Shown piece after piece: positions 15,761-24,627 of a stretch of 64,000 nucleotides of DNA. Position numbers and translations under genes: made by a program. Numbering within the stretch: the first letter of the stretch is position 1; every line of letters starts with the position of its first letter. The notes beneath the pieces are model-generated. The model saw only the letters and a list, made by a program, of their open reading frames with translations, was not told the origin of the DNA and made no database searches. Source of the stretch: Candidatus Endomicrobium embiratermitis (GTDB lineage Bacteria; Elusimicrobiota; Endomicrobiia; Endomicrobiales; Endomicrobiaceae); contig WQYI01000003.1 in NCBI GenBank assembly GCA_009781315.1, forward strand, positions 124,001-188,000. Direction: 5' to 3'.

Positions 15761-17044
15761 TTAGGGAATAACATTGGCAGCGCTTGTCTCTTCTCTTTTT
15801 TTGTGTCTGGCGAAAAGGTTGTCGGAAGCTTTGTTAAAATATCCTTTTTCAATAAGGAATGATAAAACGGCGCAGAAGATAAAAGAGAAAAATATCAGGG
15901 AATATACGGAATCTCTGATACCGCTCGGGTCGGACAAGGTTTGAGCCGCCGTGGCCGCGAGTACGGCCGTAACAAGTCCGTTTGGGCACATTGCAAGCGC
16001 AATGCTTGCGTCAGTTCTGTCTATATCTTTTGAAAAGATATAATTGACAACTGGAATCCTTGAGACAATTTTGATAATCATAAAAATTAAGCCCAAAATA
16101 ATAAAACCCGCGCTTGAAAAACGCATGGAAATTCCCATATAAACAAAAAATAACGTTTTTAAAATATACTCTGTTTCTAAAAAGAAACTTTTCTCTTCAA
16201 GATTAAAATATAAAGCTTCTATAGAATTCGTCTTGTTCCAAAATTTGTTCAGCACTCTCATGTTTCCTATTGTAAGTCCGAACATCAAAACTCCGATAGC
16301 TCCTTCGGACTTAAACAATCCGCAAACGGCGTAAACCAAAAGAATAAAAGCAAAAGACAAAGAATTGGCGTTCTCAAGCTGCCGTATTCTGTTTAAGATA
16401 AGAGACCAGAAAAATCCGGCCAAGATTCCTATTACGGAAGCAACCAAAAATGAATAAATCATTTTACCAAACACGGCCGAAGCGCTGAAGCTTGCCTGCT
16501 GGGACATATTTAAAAGAGCCAAAACAAGAACAACGTTTATTATGCTGCTGACGCTTCCTTCAATTACCAAAATGGTTTTCATTCTGTCGGAAATATTGAG
16601 TTTAGACAGGAGCGGAGCAACTACGACAAGAGAATTATCCGCTATTATGTTTCCGAGAAGAATTGCGTAAACGGGGCTTAAGCCGAGAGCGGCTCTTGAA
16701 ATCCAGAAAGTTAAAATAATTACCGCCGCGATTGCCGCGACGGTAAATATGAGTCCTTGTCCGATAGATTCGCGTAATGAATGAAAACGCAACGCGGCCC
16801 CGGAACGGAACATTATTATAATAAGGACAAGCTCGGTAAAAATTCTGTCTAATCTGCCAAAATGTTCCGGTTCGACAAGATGAAACATCGGACCGACAAT
16901 AAGCCCTATTATCATCAGCGGCAGCGCGTCCGGAACTCTGGTTTTTTGAAAAGTCGCGGAAAAAACCTGCCCTAGAATTAATACCAAAGCTATAAAAAAT
17001 ATAGAGGCGACAATACTTGTTCCCATAGTTGTAAATGCTACCAC
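15761..17044 (-). CDS. CPA-family cation:proton antiporter
   Basis: The 427-residue protein has about twelve membrane segments over its length and little extra-membrane sequence. IIADNSLVVVAPLL at about residues 139-152 matches the conserved ion-binding region of sodium/proton exchangers. FRSGAALRF and GSVSSIINVVLVLAL match neighbouring helices of the CPA1/CPA2 fold. There is no C-terminal TrkA (RCK) domain. It probably exchanges Na+ or K+ for protons for pH and sodium homeostasis. The longest frame begins with GTG at 17044; the ATG at 17026 (MGTSIVAS) is equally plausible, and neither has a strong ribosome site. Substrate cannot be told from sequence. Confidence 0.85.
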   Translation of the reverse strand: MVAFTTMGTSIVASIFFIALVLILGQVFSATFQKTRVPDALPLMIIGLIVGPMFHLVEPEHFGRLDRIFTELVLIIIMFRSGAALRFHSLRESIGQGLIFTVAAIAAVIILTFWISRAALGLSPVYAILLGNIIADNSLVVVAPLLSKLNISDRMKTILVIEGSVSSIINVVLVLALLNMSQQASFSASAVFGKMIYSFLVASVIGILAGFFWSLILNRIRQLENANSLSFAFILLVYAVCGLFKSEGAIGVLMFGLTIGNMRVLNKFWNKTNSIEALYFNLEEKSFFLETEYILKTLFFVYMGISMRFSSAGFIILGLIFMIIKIVSRIPVVNYIFSKDIDRTDASIALAMCPNGLVTAVLAATAAQTLSDPSGIRDSVYSLIFFSFIFCAVLSFLIEKGYFNKASDNLFARHKKREETSAANVIP

Positions 17045-17118
17045 TTTTTAAACACTGTGTAAATTAATCAATTTTAAAAATACAACAAACGAATGAAAAT
17101 ATTACTCTACAACATCAA

Positions 17119-17154
17119 CCCCTCACCCTGCCCTCTCTCGCAAGGGGCGAGGGA
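17119..17154. repeat. CCCTC/GAGGG hairpin remnant
   Basis: The pyrimidine-rich run CCCCTCACCCTGCCCTCTC is followed by GCAAGGGGCGAGGG, giving an imperfect hairpin between the phosphodiesterase and antiporter genes. It looks like a fragment of a dispersed repeat; there is no second copy in this window. Confidence 0.5.
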
Positions 17155-17176
17155 AATGACTACTAATGATTTTTAT

Positions 17177-17650
17177 TTACAAATCAAAAATTTCGCAATG
17201 ATTTGAATCCAAATCTATTAGAGCTGCTGTTCTTCTGCCGTAACGATATCCGCATGCTTCGCCCGCGTTAAGATACACGGTATCTTTTATATTTTCTATC
17301 CACGGCTTATGGGTATGGCCGTACAATACATAGTCGTACTTTCCGTCCACGACCGTCAAAAGCCTGTGAAACATAATAAATTTCTTTCCGTCTATTATAA
17401 ATTCAAACGGAGCATTTCGTATAATCCCGAAATCCGATATAATATTTTCAAGCTCAGCCTGGAATATATCGTTATTTCCGAAAATCGCTTTAAAACCGCA
17501 ATTCAGCGCCGAAAATTCTTCCGCCGCAAAAGGCGAAAAAATATCTCCGCAGTGCAAAACCAAATTTACACCGCGGAGATTAAAAAATTTTACCGCTTCT
17601 TTTATTGAAGAAATATTGTCATGAGTGTCAGAGATAACGCCGATTAACAT
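17177..17650 (-). CDS. YfcE/MJ0936-type metallophosphoesterase
   Basis: The 157-residue product matches the small calcineurin-like phosphodiesterase family in length and motif order. SDTHDN and HCGDIF are the first metal ligands, GNND the bridging set, and YGHTHKP the C-terminal His pair. The middle His motif is FHRLL rather than the usual HGH, a small deviation. Family members hydrolyse phosphodiester model substrates in a Mn- or Ni-dependent way; the physiological substrate is generally unknown. It is followed on the right by the NifU-like gene in the same orientation. Confidence 0.85.
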   Translation of the reverse strand: MLIGVISDTHDNISSIKEAVKFFNLRGVNLVLHCGDIFSPFAAEEFSALNCGFKAIFGNNDIFQAELENIISDFGIIRNAPFEFIIDGKKFIMFHRLLTVVDGKYDYVLYGHTHKPWIENIKDTVYLNAGEACGYRYGRRTAALIDLDSNHCEIFDL

Positions 17651-17685
17651 ACTTTTGTATTTACTACGCCTATATTATATGGATT

Positions 17686-17913
17686 CTATACCGATTTAAC
17701 TTCTTTAACTTCGGGCACTGCCTGTTTAATCGCGTTTGTCACGCCGTACTGCAAAGTCATCGCGGCCATAGGGCAGCTTCCGCACGCGCCCGTAAGTTTT
17801 ACGAATACTATGCCGTCTTCGCTTACATCCACAAGCTCGACGTTTCCGCCGTCAGCCTGTAAGTGCGGACGGACTGTTTCCAAAGCTTTTTCAACTTTTT
17901 CTTTTAAGCTCAT
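17686..17913 (-). CDS. NifU C-terminal-domain Fe-S scaffold protein
   Basis: The 75-residue product is a stand-alone Nfu/NifU C-terminal domain. VRPHLQADGGNVELVDV and the CGSCPMAAMTL motif supply the CxxC that holds a transferable [4Fe-4S] cluster in a homodimer. It would deliver clusters to apoproteins, and the window encodes several clients (BioB, B12 radical SAM protein). The start at 17913 has AAAAGGAG upstream. Confidence 0.9.
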   Translation of the reverse strand: MSLKEKVEKALETVRPHLQADGGNVELVDVSEDGIVFVKLTGACGSCPMAAMTLQYGVTNAIKQAVPEVKEVKSV

Positions 17914-17942
17914 TGACTGCTCCTTTTACGATTATTGCCAGC

Positions 17943-18473
17943 CTAACATATATGCTGTGAAAATATTTCTTTAATCCAAATTAAAATTTTGCCGCCGTTT
18001 ATTATTTTATATGTTCTGTTCAACAGCAATCCGTCGTTTTTGAATATTTCTTTTACGCTCTCGCCGTTATCAATGCTTACGCTTAAAACTTCCCTTCTCA
18101 TTTCAATATTTTGCATTTTAAGGATTCTGCCTATAGCGACTTCAGACGCAATAAGTTCTTTTTTGAAATTCTCATCCAGCCTTTCCAAAGGCGTATAAGA
18201 CTCGGCGCAAATTAAAGGCACGTTATTATTATGAATCAAAACTATGCGGTGATTTACTTCGTCGTTTTCATTTATCTGAAGACATTGCGCGACTTTATCG
18301 TCGGCTTTTATTATTTTTTGTTCCAAAACTTTTATTTCCGTCTTACCGTACAAAACGTCTAAAAGCGCGGTTACGGACCCGTCCGTAAAAAGAAAAACCT
18401 TTTGAACTTCGGAAAGTCTGCCCAATCCCTTTTCAAGTTCGCTTATTTTATCGAATATATTTATCGCTGTCAT
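17943..18473 (-). CDS. Chorismate pyruvate-lyase-like protein (DUF98/Rv2949c family)
   Basis: The 176-residue product fits the family of small chorismate lyases found outside the UbiC group. LSEVQKVFLFTDGSVTALLD matches the N-terminal signature (TDG-T-L), VNHRIVLIHNNNVPLICAES the central strand with Arg, and IGRILKMQNIEMRREVLSV the IG-IL...RE motif. Such enzymes turn chorismate into 4-hydroxybenzoate and pyruvate. 4-Hydroxybenzoate is the starter acid of aryl polyenes, so this gene may feed the polyketide cluster 17-45 kb away; that link is inference. UTRA-like ligand-binding domains share the fold, so a regulatory role is the alternative. I prefer the ATG at 18473; a TTG 21 bases upstream is also in frame. 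Confidence 0.6.
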   Translation of the reverse strand: MTAINIFDKISELEKGLGRLSEVQKVFLFTDGSVTALLDVLYGKTEIKVLEQKIIKADDKVAQCLQINENDEVNHRIVLIHNNNVPLICAESYTPLERLDENFKKELIASEVAIGRILKMQNIEMRREVLSVSIDNGESVKEIFKNDGLLLNRTYKIINGGKILIWIKEIFSQHIC

Positions 18474-18513
18474 TATTTTTCCAATTATAGCCAAAAGGTG
18501 TTTTTGCGAAGTA

Positions 18514-18650
18514 TTTTGAGTTTGGACAAGGAAGAAACGAGGGAAGTCGCAAAAAGCAAGCTTTTATTCCTATCTTTTTGCGTTTCCGAGTGTCTTAATC
18601 GGGAATCCATTGTAAATGACCGACGTTTCTGACGCAGTATAAACTCAAAA
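18514..18650. repeat. Nested inverted repeat next to tRNA-Arg
   Basis: TTTTGAGTTT (18514-18523) pairs with AAACTCAAAA (18641-18650). Inside, CGCAAAAAG (18549-18557) pairs with CTTTTTGCG (18574-18582). It lies 13 bases beyond the tRNA-Arg 3' end. A structurally similar element flanks tRNA-Met (34640-34724). Confidence 0.6.
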
Positions 18651-18663
18651 GACGAAGCAGAAA

Positions 18664-18737
18664 CGCGCCCAAGAGGAGTTGAACCTCTAACCTTTTGATT
18701 CGTAGTCAAACGCTCTATCCAATTGAGCTATGGGCGC
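18664..18737 (-). tRNA. tRNA-Arg (ACG)
   Basis: Read on the minus strand: acceptor GCGCCCA with TGGGCGC, anticodon stem TTTGA/TCAAA around loop CTACGAA (anticodon ACG, read as ICG after A34 deamination), T arm AGAGG TTCAACT CCTCT. No encoded CCA. Confidence 0.93.
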
Positions 18738-18817
18738 AAAATTTTTAATAAAGATTAAGTGTAATCGATTTTACATAAAAAGTCAAATCGACAAAAGCAG
18801 GTCGTACTTCCACTCTT

Positions 18818-18921
18818 TTGTCATACCGGCACCGTATTTAGACACTATGATGTAAACTCCAGCCGGTACCCATGTTTAACCTTAAAACTAAAATGGATTC
18901 CGTTTTTCAACGGAATGTCGG
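18818..18921. repeat. Compound hairpin repeat of the GTCATTCC class
   Basis: TACCGGC near 18823 pairs with GCCGGTA near 18862, and GATTCCGTT/AACGGAATGTC (18896-18919) forms a second hairpin. This element fills most of the 224-base gap between tRNA-Arg and the STAS gene; I see nothing else there. Confidence 0.6.
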
Positions 18922-18961
18922 ACAAGACCAATTGTACCCTAAGCAAACAAAACAATAATTA

Positions 18962-19261
18962 TTATATGCCGAACATATCCGCAAGGCCGGTCATTTCAAA
19001 AACTTCGCGGACATCCGCGGCGGCATTTATTATTGTTATCATCCCGCCGTTCGCGTCCATCTGCTTTTTGGCGGAAACAAGAGTCCTAAGACCAGCCGAA
19101 GAAAGATAATCAACGTCTTTAAAATCAAGCTTTAATCTTTTCGTTTCCGACACAGCCGCATTAATAGCCGCACCGAGTTCTTCTTCCTCTATCGCGGTAA
19201 TTCTTCCTTTAATTTCAAGCATTATTTCGCCGTTATCCGAGCCTATCTTTGTAATTTCCAT
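18962..19261 (-). CDS. STAS-domain anti-anti-sigma factor (SpoIIAA/RsbV-like)
   Basis: The 99-residue single-domain STAS protein carries the phosphorylation loop DYLSSAGLRTL (S54/S55), as in SpoIIAA and RsbV. In partner switching the unphosphorylated form captures an RsbW-type kinase and frees its target. The gene starts 4 bases after the phosphatase gene, with GGAGG just upstream, so the two are made together. The only RsbW-like ATPase nearby is the C-terminal domain of that phosphatase. No sigma factor is encoded within reach, so the output is unknown. Confidence 0.9.
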   Translation of the reverse strand: MEITKIGSDNGEIMLEIKGRITAIEEEELGAAINAAVSETKRLKLDFKDVDYLSSAGLRTLVSAKKQMDANGGMITIINAAADVREVFEMTGLADMFGI

Positions 19262-19265
19262 TCCG

Positions 19266-21266
19266 TTACCTCCATATAAATTTATAGACAGTTACAATAT
19301 TCTTGTCGTCTTTTCTTTCATAAGTTATTTCATCCATCCATTTTTTCGTAATATATATGCCAAGCCCTCCTATCTTTCTTTCGGTTGCATTATTACAAAA
19401 ATCGCAGACTTCGTATTCCAGAGGATTAAAAGGCTTGCCGCCGTCTTCAAAGCGCATAACAAATCTCTCGTTGTTCGCGATTAAACGCACTGTCGCTTTA
19501 TTGTCTTCTTTTCCGTCGAAAGCGTAATGCGCTATGTTTACAAAAATTTCTTCCGCGACAATGTTTATTTTATTACGCAGGCTTCCGTCGTAACCCGCGC
19601 TTTTCATAAAACCGCCGACCCATGAAAGGAGCTTATCGAGCTCTTTTACCGCCGTTTTCAAAACTATTTCCTGGTCAAAAGAGCTGACTTTAAACTTCGC
19701 GGAACCCATATATAAAACGGATATGCTCGTCATATCGTCCGAAAGATTCTTTGTTTGCGAAAAATTAAATATTTCTTTCCTGACGGCGTCATCGAAATAG
19801 TCGGGTTCCAAATCAATAAAGCGGTTAGCCGTTTCAAGAAAGCGGGCATTCCCGAATATTTTTCCGTCCCGATTCATCGCTTCATTCATACCGTCGGTAT
19901 AAAAATAAATTTTATCACTGTATTCAAGCCTGAGCGACAAATTTTTATATTGGCTTTCCGCGAAAAGCCCCAGAGGTATGCCTTTTTCAAGTTTTAAAAA
20001 TTCATAGGGCTTGCCTTGCGTGGAAATAAGCGGCGCGTTGTGACCGGCATTCGCGTAAGTCATTTTTCCCGTTAAAAGATCAAGGCTGCAAACTATAGCC
20101 GTGATAAACATATTCTGAGGATTTTCTTCGCAAAGAATTTTATTTACCATTAAAAGCGCCTGGGCGGGATCGTCCGAATAGAGCATTTGCTGTTTAATAA
20201 GCATCTTTGCTATAACCATAAACAATGACGCCGGAACGCCTTTTCCGCTTACGTCCGCGATAACGAAAACTATCTTGCTTTCGTGCTTGTCAAGATAGAA
20301 AAAATCATATAAATCGCCGCTGGTTTCTTTGGCAGACTCCATTGTAGCGTGAATCAGAACGTATTTGTTAAATGAAAACTTCGGAAAAACCTTCGGCAGC
20401 ATATCGCTCTGTATTTTGGACGCTATAAAAAGTTCATTATTCATGCGCTCTTTTTCAACGGTAATCATTTCCAGGTTTTTTATGTGCTGTTTCAAACTGT
20501 CAATCATTTTATTGAAATAGGTTCCAAGCTGGGCAATTTCATCCTCGCCTTCGATTTTCAATTTAGCGTCAAAATCACCTTCGCTTATGCGCCAGAGTAC
20601 GCTGTTAAGTTTATTTATACGCTTTACCAGCTGCCTCGATACCATAAATGAAACCGGAAACGCCAATATTGCCGTTGCAATCAAAGCTATAACCATTGTT
20701 ATAGCTGATTTCTTTAAGTTGCTAAAATAGCCGGACGCTTCATAATCCATTCCGATTATTGAAATAACGCGGTCGTCTTCCACTATAGGGTAAAATATTG
20801 ATACAAAAGACCCATATTCGTCATGATACGCTTTTTCCGTAGTAACAGGTTCCTTAGTTTCATAAGCCTGCATAAGCTCTTTAGGCGAATCATCGTAATA
20901 GGTAAACAACTCTTCGGCAGGCATTTGGGCATTATCTTCGGAAGATACAATAAATTGAAATTTTCCGTCGGTTTCTTTTAGCAGATAAACATATTTAAGC
21001 CCGAAACTATCCGCCACATCTCTTAAAGAATCAAGCACGTTCTGGTAAAGCTGGGAATGGCGCGTTCCTTCCGATATAAGAAAGTCGGTATCTTTAAGAA
21101 CCGGCTGCTGTTTTTCAATCAACGAAACCGTGCCGAGCATAGATTTGCTCATATTTAAATTAGTGCTTTTGGTCAACTGTTGAAAAGCTACAAATCCGAT
21201 TACTGCGGACATTACAATCCCGACAATATAAAACATCAGAAAAAATTTAAGCATAAGGCTTTTCAT
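19266..21266 (-). CDS. Membrane RsbU/SpoIIE phosphatase with HAMP and RsbW-like ATPase domain
   Basis: The 666-residue protein has a membrane segment (~7-29), a periplasmic sensory region (~30-185, Cache-like in position), a second membrane segment (~187-210) and a HAMP domain (~210-262). A PP2C-type phosphatase follows (~300-495): FVIADVSGKGVPASL and YANAGHNAPL carry metal-binding Asp and Gly residues. The last ~140 residues are a HATPase of the anti-sigma-kinase type: EEIFVNIAHYAF, FEDGGKPFNPL and GGLGIYITKKWMD are its N, G1 and G2 boxes. One polypeptide thus holds both the phosphatase and the opposing kinase for the STAS protein encoded next. It follows the hybrid kinase gene after 104 bases. 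Confidence 0.9.
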   Translation of the reverse strand: MKSLMLKFFLMFYIVGIVMSAVIGFVAFQQLTKSTNLNMSKSMLGTVSLIEKQQPVLKDTDFLISEGTRHSQLYQNVLDSLRDVADSFGLKYVYLLKETDGKFQFIVSSEDNAQMPAEELFTYYDDSPKELMQAYETKEPVTTEKAYHDEYGSFVSIFYPIVEDDRVISIIGMDYEASGYFSNLKKSAITMVIALIATAILAFPVSFMVSRQLVKRINKLNSVLWRISEGDFDAKLKIEGEDEIAQLGTYFNKMIDSLKQHIKNLEMITVEKERMNNELFIASKIQSDMLPKVFPKFSFNKYVLIHATMESAKETSGDLYDFFYLDKHESKIVFVIADVSGKGVPASLFMVIAKMLIKQQMLYSDDPAQALLMVNKILCEENPQNMFITAIVCSLDLLTGKMTYANAGHNAPLISTQGKPYEFLKLEKGIPLGLFAESQYKNLSLRLEYSDKIYFYTDGMNEAMNRDGKIFGNARFLETANRFIDLEPDYFDDAVRKEIFNFSQTKNLSDDMTSISVLYMGSAKFKVSSFDQEIVLKTAVKELDKLLSWVGGFMKSAGYDGSLRNKINIVAEEIFVNIAHYAFDGKEDNKATVRLIANNERFVMRFEDGGKPFNPLEYEVCDFCNNATERKIGGLGIYITKKWMDEITYERKDDKNIVTVYKFIWR

Positions 21267-21370
21267 GGTTTTGTTCTCTTTTTTGGAAAAATCGCTGTTA
21301 AAATTCTATCAAAATCCTATGTACAATGCTAACTCATTGAAAAAACGCATAAATCCGGCCTACGATTTGG

Positions 21371-23446
21371 CTAATCCCTTATCCATCGCTTGATTTTGGC
21401 TAAAAGTTCATCAAGGCTGACAGGTTTGCCGATATGGTCGTTCATTCCCGAAGCAAGACACAGTTCCACATCTTCCTTAAAGACGTTTGCCGTCATCGCT
21501 ACAATAGGCACTTGCAGCGCGTCGGCGCCGCCTAACGAGCGGATTTGCCTTGTCGCTTCGTAACCGTCCATCTCGGGCATCTGCACGTCCATAAATATCA
21601 ATTTGAATTTTTCAGGGTCGGAGACAAACATGTCAACGGCTTCTCTGCCGTTTTTGGCGCATGCAATGTTTATGCCGGTCGGTCCGAGAAGCGAGTTAAT
21701 GATTTCACGGTTGATTTCCACGTCGTCGACCAACAGAATGGTTTTTCCGGTAAGATCGTCAACGGTTTCGCTTTTCCCATCGTCTGCGTCCTCGCAGTAC
21801 TTCTCTAAAACATCCTCGATAACAGGCAGAAGAATCGGTTTTGATATAAAGTCTCTGACGCCGGCGTTTTTAGCTTCTTTTTCAATTTCAGACCAATCGG
21901 CCGCGGAAATCATATTAACAATCATACGGTCGTCCGATAAATCGCCAAGCTTCTTAACGAACTCCAGTCCGTCCATATCCGGCATTTTCCAGTCTATAAA
22001 AATGATATTATATGCTTGCGTTTTCAAAATATCCAACGCCTCCTGTGCGCTTTGCGCAACGGAGCAAGACACACCGAGCTGTTTGGCGTATAAAGAAAAA
22101 CTCGTTAGAACATCCGGCATATCGTCAACCGCTAAAATCCTTAAATCTTTGCGGTTAAATTTAACCGTCGGACTTTGGCGGCCGGACCGGGCTTTTATAT
22201 TAAAAGTAAACGTCGCGCCTTTTCCTTCCGTTGAATCGAACCATATGTCGCCGCCCATCAGGTTAACAATGCTTTTTGAAATCACAAGACCAAGCCCCGT
22301 TCCTCCGAATTTTCGCGAAATACTGCTGTCCGCTTGCGAAAACACTTTGAAAAGGCGGGGTTTTTGCTCTTCGGAAATGCCGATTCCGGAATCTTTAACC
22401 GAAATACGCAGCTTATAATCGTCGCCTTCATTGCTTTCAACCTCCGCGCGAAGCGTAATATGTCCGTTTTCGGGAGTAAATTTTACGGCATTTGACAGGA
22501 GATTAATAATCACCTGAGCGAGGCGCTGCTCGTCCGACAGTATGGCATAAGGTATCGCCGGATCGCAATACAGGCTGAAAACAATGTTTTTTTCCCCAAT
22601 TTTAAACCTCATCACATTAACGATACGAAGCAGCATTTTTTCAAACACAAACTCGGCGGAGGAAATCTCAAAATGGTTGGTTTCTATCTTAGACATGTCA
22701 AGAATATCATTGATAACGCCTAAAAGATGAATCGAGGAATCGTTGATTTTATTCAGGCAATATTTGATTTTCTCTATATCCCGGCTGCTTTGAGCAATGG
22801 CGGACATGCCCAATATTGCGTTAAGCGGCGTGCGGATTTCATGGCTCATATTTGCAAGGAACTCTGACTTTGCCAGATTCGCGCGGTTGGCAACTCCCAG
22901 GGCATTATTAATTTCGGTTATGTCATTAAACAGAATCATAATCCCGCTGCTTTTGCCTTCCTCGTCAATCATAGGAGTAACAAAAATAGAAAAAGTGCGC
23001 GGCAGCCCTTTAAAACTAATTTCATCCTCAAGAGGCACTGTGCTTTTTTCCCTGACGGCTCTTTCAACCGCAACGGAAAAATTGCTCAGGTTTTTCTCCG
23101 ATATAAGCGGCTTTAAAACGTCTTTATAATGACTGCCGTTTATAAGACCAAAACTCGCTATGCCGGCCTCTTTTAAGAAAGTATTGGAAGCATAGGCAAA
23201 ACGCCCGTCAAAATCAAGAAGCAAAAGAATATTGGTTGTGTTTTCAAGGACAAGCTGAAAAAATTGCAGTTCTTTTTTTAAAGAATCGTTTAATATCGAT
23301 TCTATCCGGCTTTGGGATGCAAAAATCATCTGCACCCTTGTAAGATTCATCTCCGCAAGCGTAAGTTTTCTTTTTAAGGCGCGGTTCTCTTTTTGCAGTT
23401 CATCAATCGGCGAAACCGGACCGCTTTGTTTTTTTAACTCATTCAT
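21371..23446 (-). CDS. Soluble hybrid histidine kinase (PAS-HisKA-HATPase-REC-REC)
   Basis: The 691-residue protein has no membrane segment. Order: N-terminal coiled-coil (~12-62), PAS (~63-180), HisKA with H202 in NMSHEIRTPLNAILGM, HATPase (N box LINLLSNAVKFTP, G1 VKDSGIGI, G2 GTGLGLVIS), receiver 1 with D485 (FIDWKMPDMDG) and receiver 2 with D620 (FMDVQMPEMDG). Both receivers keep the phospho-acceptor Asp. There is no Hpt or output domain, so it acts through phosphotransfer to a partner or as a sink. It starts 10 bases after the FIST gene, suggesting that the FIST protein controls it. Confidence 0.92.
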   Translation of the reverse strand: MNELKKQSGPVSPIDELQKENRALKRKLTLAEMNLTRVQMIFASQSRIESILNDSLKKELQFFQLVLENTTNILLLLDFDGRFAYASNTFLKEAGIASFGLINGSHYKDVLKPLISEKNLSNFSVAVERAVREKSTVPLEDEISFKGLPRTFSIFVTPMIDEEGKSSGIMILFNDITEINNALGVANRANLAKSEFLANMSHEIRTPLNAILGMSAIAQSSRDIEKIKYCLNKINDSSIHLLGVINDILDMSKIETNHFEISSAEFVFEKMLLRIVNVMRFKIGEKNIVFSLYCDPAIPYAILSDEQRLAQVIINLLSNAVKFTPENGHITLRAEVESNEGDDYKLRISVKDSGIGISEEQKPRLFKVFSQADSSISRKFGGTGLGLVISKSIVNLMGGDIWFDSTEGKGATFTFNIKARSGRQSPTVKFNRKDLRILAVDDMPDVLTSFSLYAKQLGVSCSVAQSAQEALDILKTQAYNIIFIDWKMPDMDGLEFVKKLGDLSDDRMIVNMISAADWSEIEKEAKNAGVRDFISKPILLPVIEDVLEKYCEDADDGKSETVDDLTGKTILLVDDVEINREIINSLLGPTGINIACAKNGREAVDMFVSDPEKFKLIFMDVQMPEMDGYEATRQIRSLGGADALQVPIVAMTANVFKEDVELCLASGMNDHIGKPVSLDELLAKIKRWIRD

Positions 23447-23456
23447 AACGTCTCGC

Positions 23457-24599
23457 TTAACTCAATCTGCAAAACACATTTGTATAATTGTGATAAAAGT
23501 TTTTAAGTTTGCCGCTTGCGTCCGGAAGAGGACATATCTCGCCGCCGCTGCAAGCAAACATATAGCGCATGTCTCCGGCCAGCTCGCTCACTTTTTTAGC
23601 CTCGGCGGCATAGTCTGTGCCTAAAGCATGATATCGTGCCATGCACGAATAACTTAATACGACGCTGTCTTTATCAACAAGGGGTTTTAAGGATTCTTCG
23701 GTTGTATTCAAAACGTCTTCCGGAACAATGCGCCCTATCGCCAAAGTCGCGCCTACAGGCATTGCACCGCCGCAAACCGCATGGCCTTCGGGAGTGAGAG
23801 TGAAAACAGCCCGCGCGACATGCTTTGTGCCGTCTTTATGATCAACGACAAGCGGCAAAATGGCAAGCCCGTTGGCAAGTTCGGTTGTAGACAGCCCGAT
23901 TTCCTCAAGGTACTCAACCACGCTTTTATCGTTAACGCCGATAAGGATATTGCCGTCAGACTCGGTTATAACCGCTTTCTGGCTTCTTATTTTGCTTTTG
24001 TCAATAGAAGCCACCCCAAACGAATAATTAAAGTCTCCGTAGAGCAGTCCTAAAACGGCCGATTCGCGAAATGCTTCCCCGTTGCGCATTGTTTTGGCAG
24101 CAGAGAAGTTCATGTTGTGATCGATGCTTGTCGTTCCGAAAAGAGGGATGCCTCCGGTGACCTTATCGATTGCCGCAAGTATCATATCGCCGCTCACCGT
24201 ATTCATCAACGGAAAATAACTTAATATCAAAGCAGGTTTTTCGCCTGAACGATTGATGACGGGGGATAAAGCGGAATTAATGGATTCATCGTATTTTTCG
24301 GTTATAGGAAGAACTATTGTTTCAAAACTGCAATCGTCGCTTGTCAAAACCGTAATTGTCAAAATAATCTGGTCCGTTTGCTTGCCGGCAGAACAAAGAC
24401 AGCTCGTTGAACCGATACAGTCAAAAGGCAACGCGTCGCAGACCGCTTTGAGCACGCCGGTTTCCTCGAATTCCGAAAAATACGAAATAAGGCCTAAAGA
24501 ATTCTTTAACAATTTCCCTTCAAACGCCGCCTTAATTTCAGCTATGGCTGCCGCCGAATCGTCTATCTCACGCGTGGACGCAGTAAAAGACTTTATCAT
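23457..24599 (-). CDS. FIST-domain sensor protein
   Basis: The 380-residue cytoplasmic protein has FIST_N (~25-200: FDCIGSTSCLCSAG, LILSYFPLMN, IPLFGTTSIDHN) and FIST_C (~215-375: ending FACSGGEICPLPDASG and FYHNYTNVF). FIST proteins bind small ligands and regulate associated kinases; the NosP subgroup binds heme and senses nitric oxide next to a hybrid kinase. The FIST-hybrid kinase pairing here is the same arrangement, but heme binding cannot be read from sequence. The start is ATG at 24599, with GGGGAGG 9 bases upstream; an in-frame codon 21 bases earlier lies over the ribosome site and is rejected. Confidence 0.9.
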   Translation of the reverse strand: MIKSFTASTREIDDSAAAIAEIKAAFEGKLLKNSLGLISYFSEFEETGVLKAVCDALPFDCIGSTSCLCSAGKQTDQIILTITVLTSDDCSFETIVLPITEKYDESINSALSPVINRSGEKPALILSYFPLMNTVSGDMILAAIDKVTGGIPLFGTTSIDHNMNFSAAKTMRNGEAFRESAVLGLLYGDFNYSFGVASIDKSKIRSQKAVITESDGNILIGVNDKSVVEYLEEIGLSTTELANGLAILPLVVDHKDGTKHVARAVFTLTPEGHAVCGGAMPVGATLAIGRIVPEDVLNTTEESLKPLVDKDSVVLSYSCMARYHALGTDYAAEAKKVSELAGDMRYMFACSGGEICPLPDASGKLKNFYHNYTNVFCRLS

Positions 24600-24627
24600 A
24601 AAAGAAAACCTCCCCGGCAATTAATTT

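Noticed and set aside
15583-15852. Minus-strand open frame across tRNA-Glu
   Set aside because: It translates the tRNA and terminator region; the tRNA is real and the frame has no homologous motif.
18485-18709. 74-residue open frame overlapping tRNA-Arg
   Set aside because: It reads through a tRNA and its flanking repeat (the familiar KVRGSTPLGR-type translation of a tRNA) and is not a gene.
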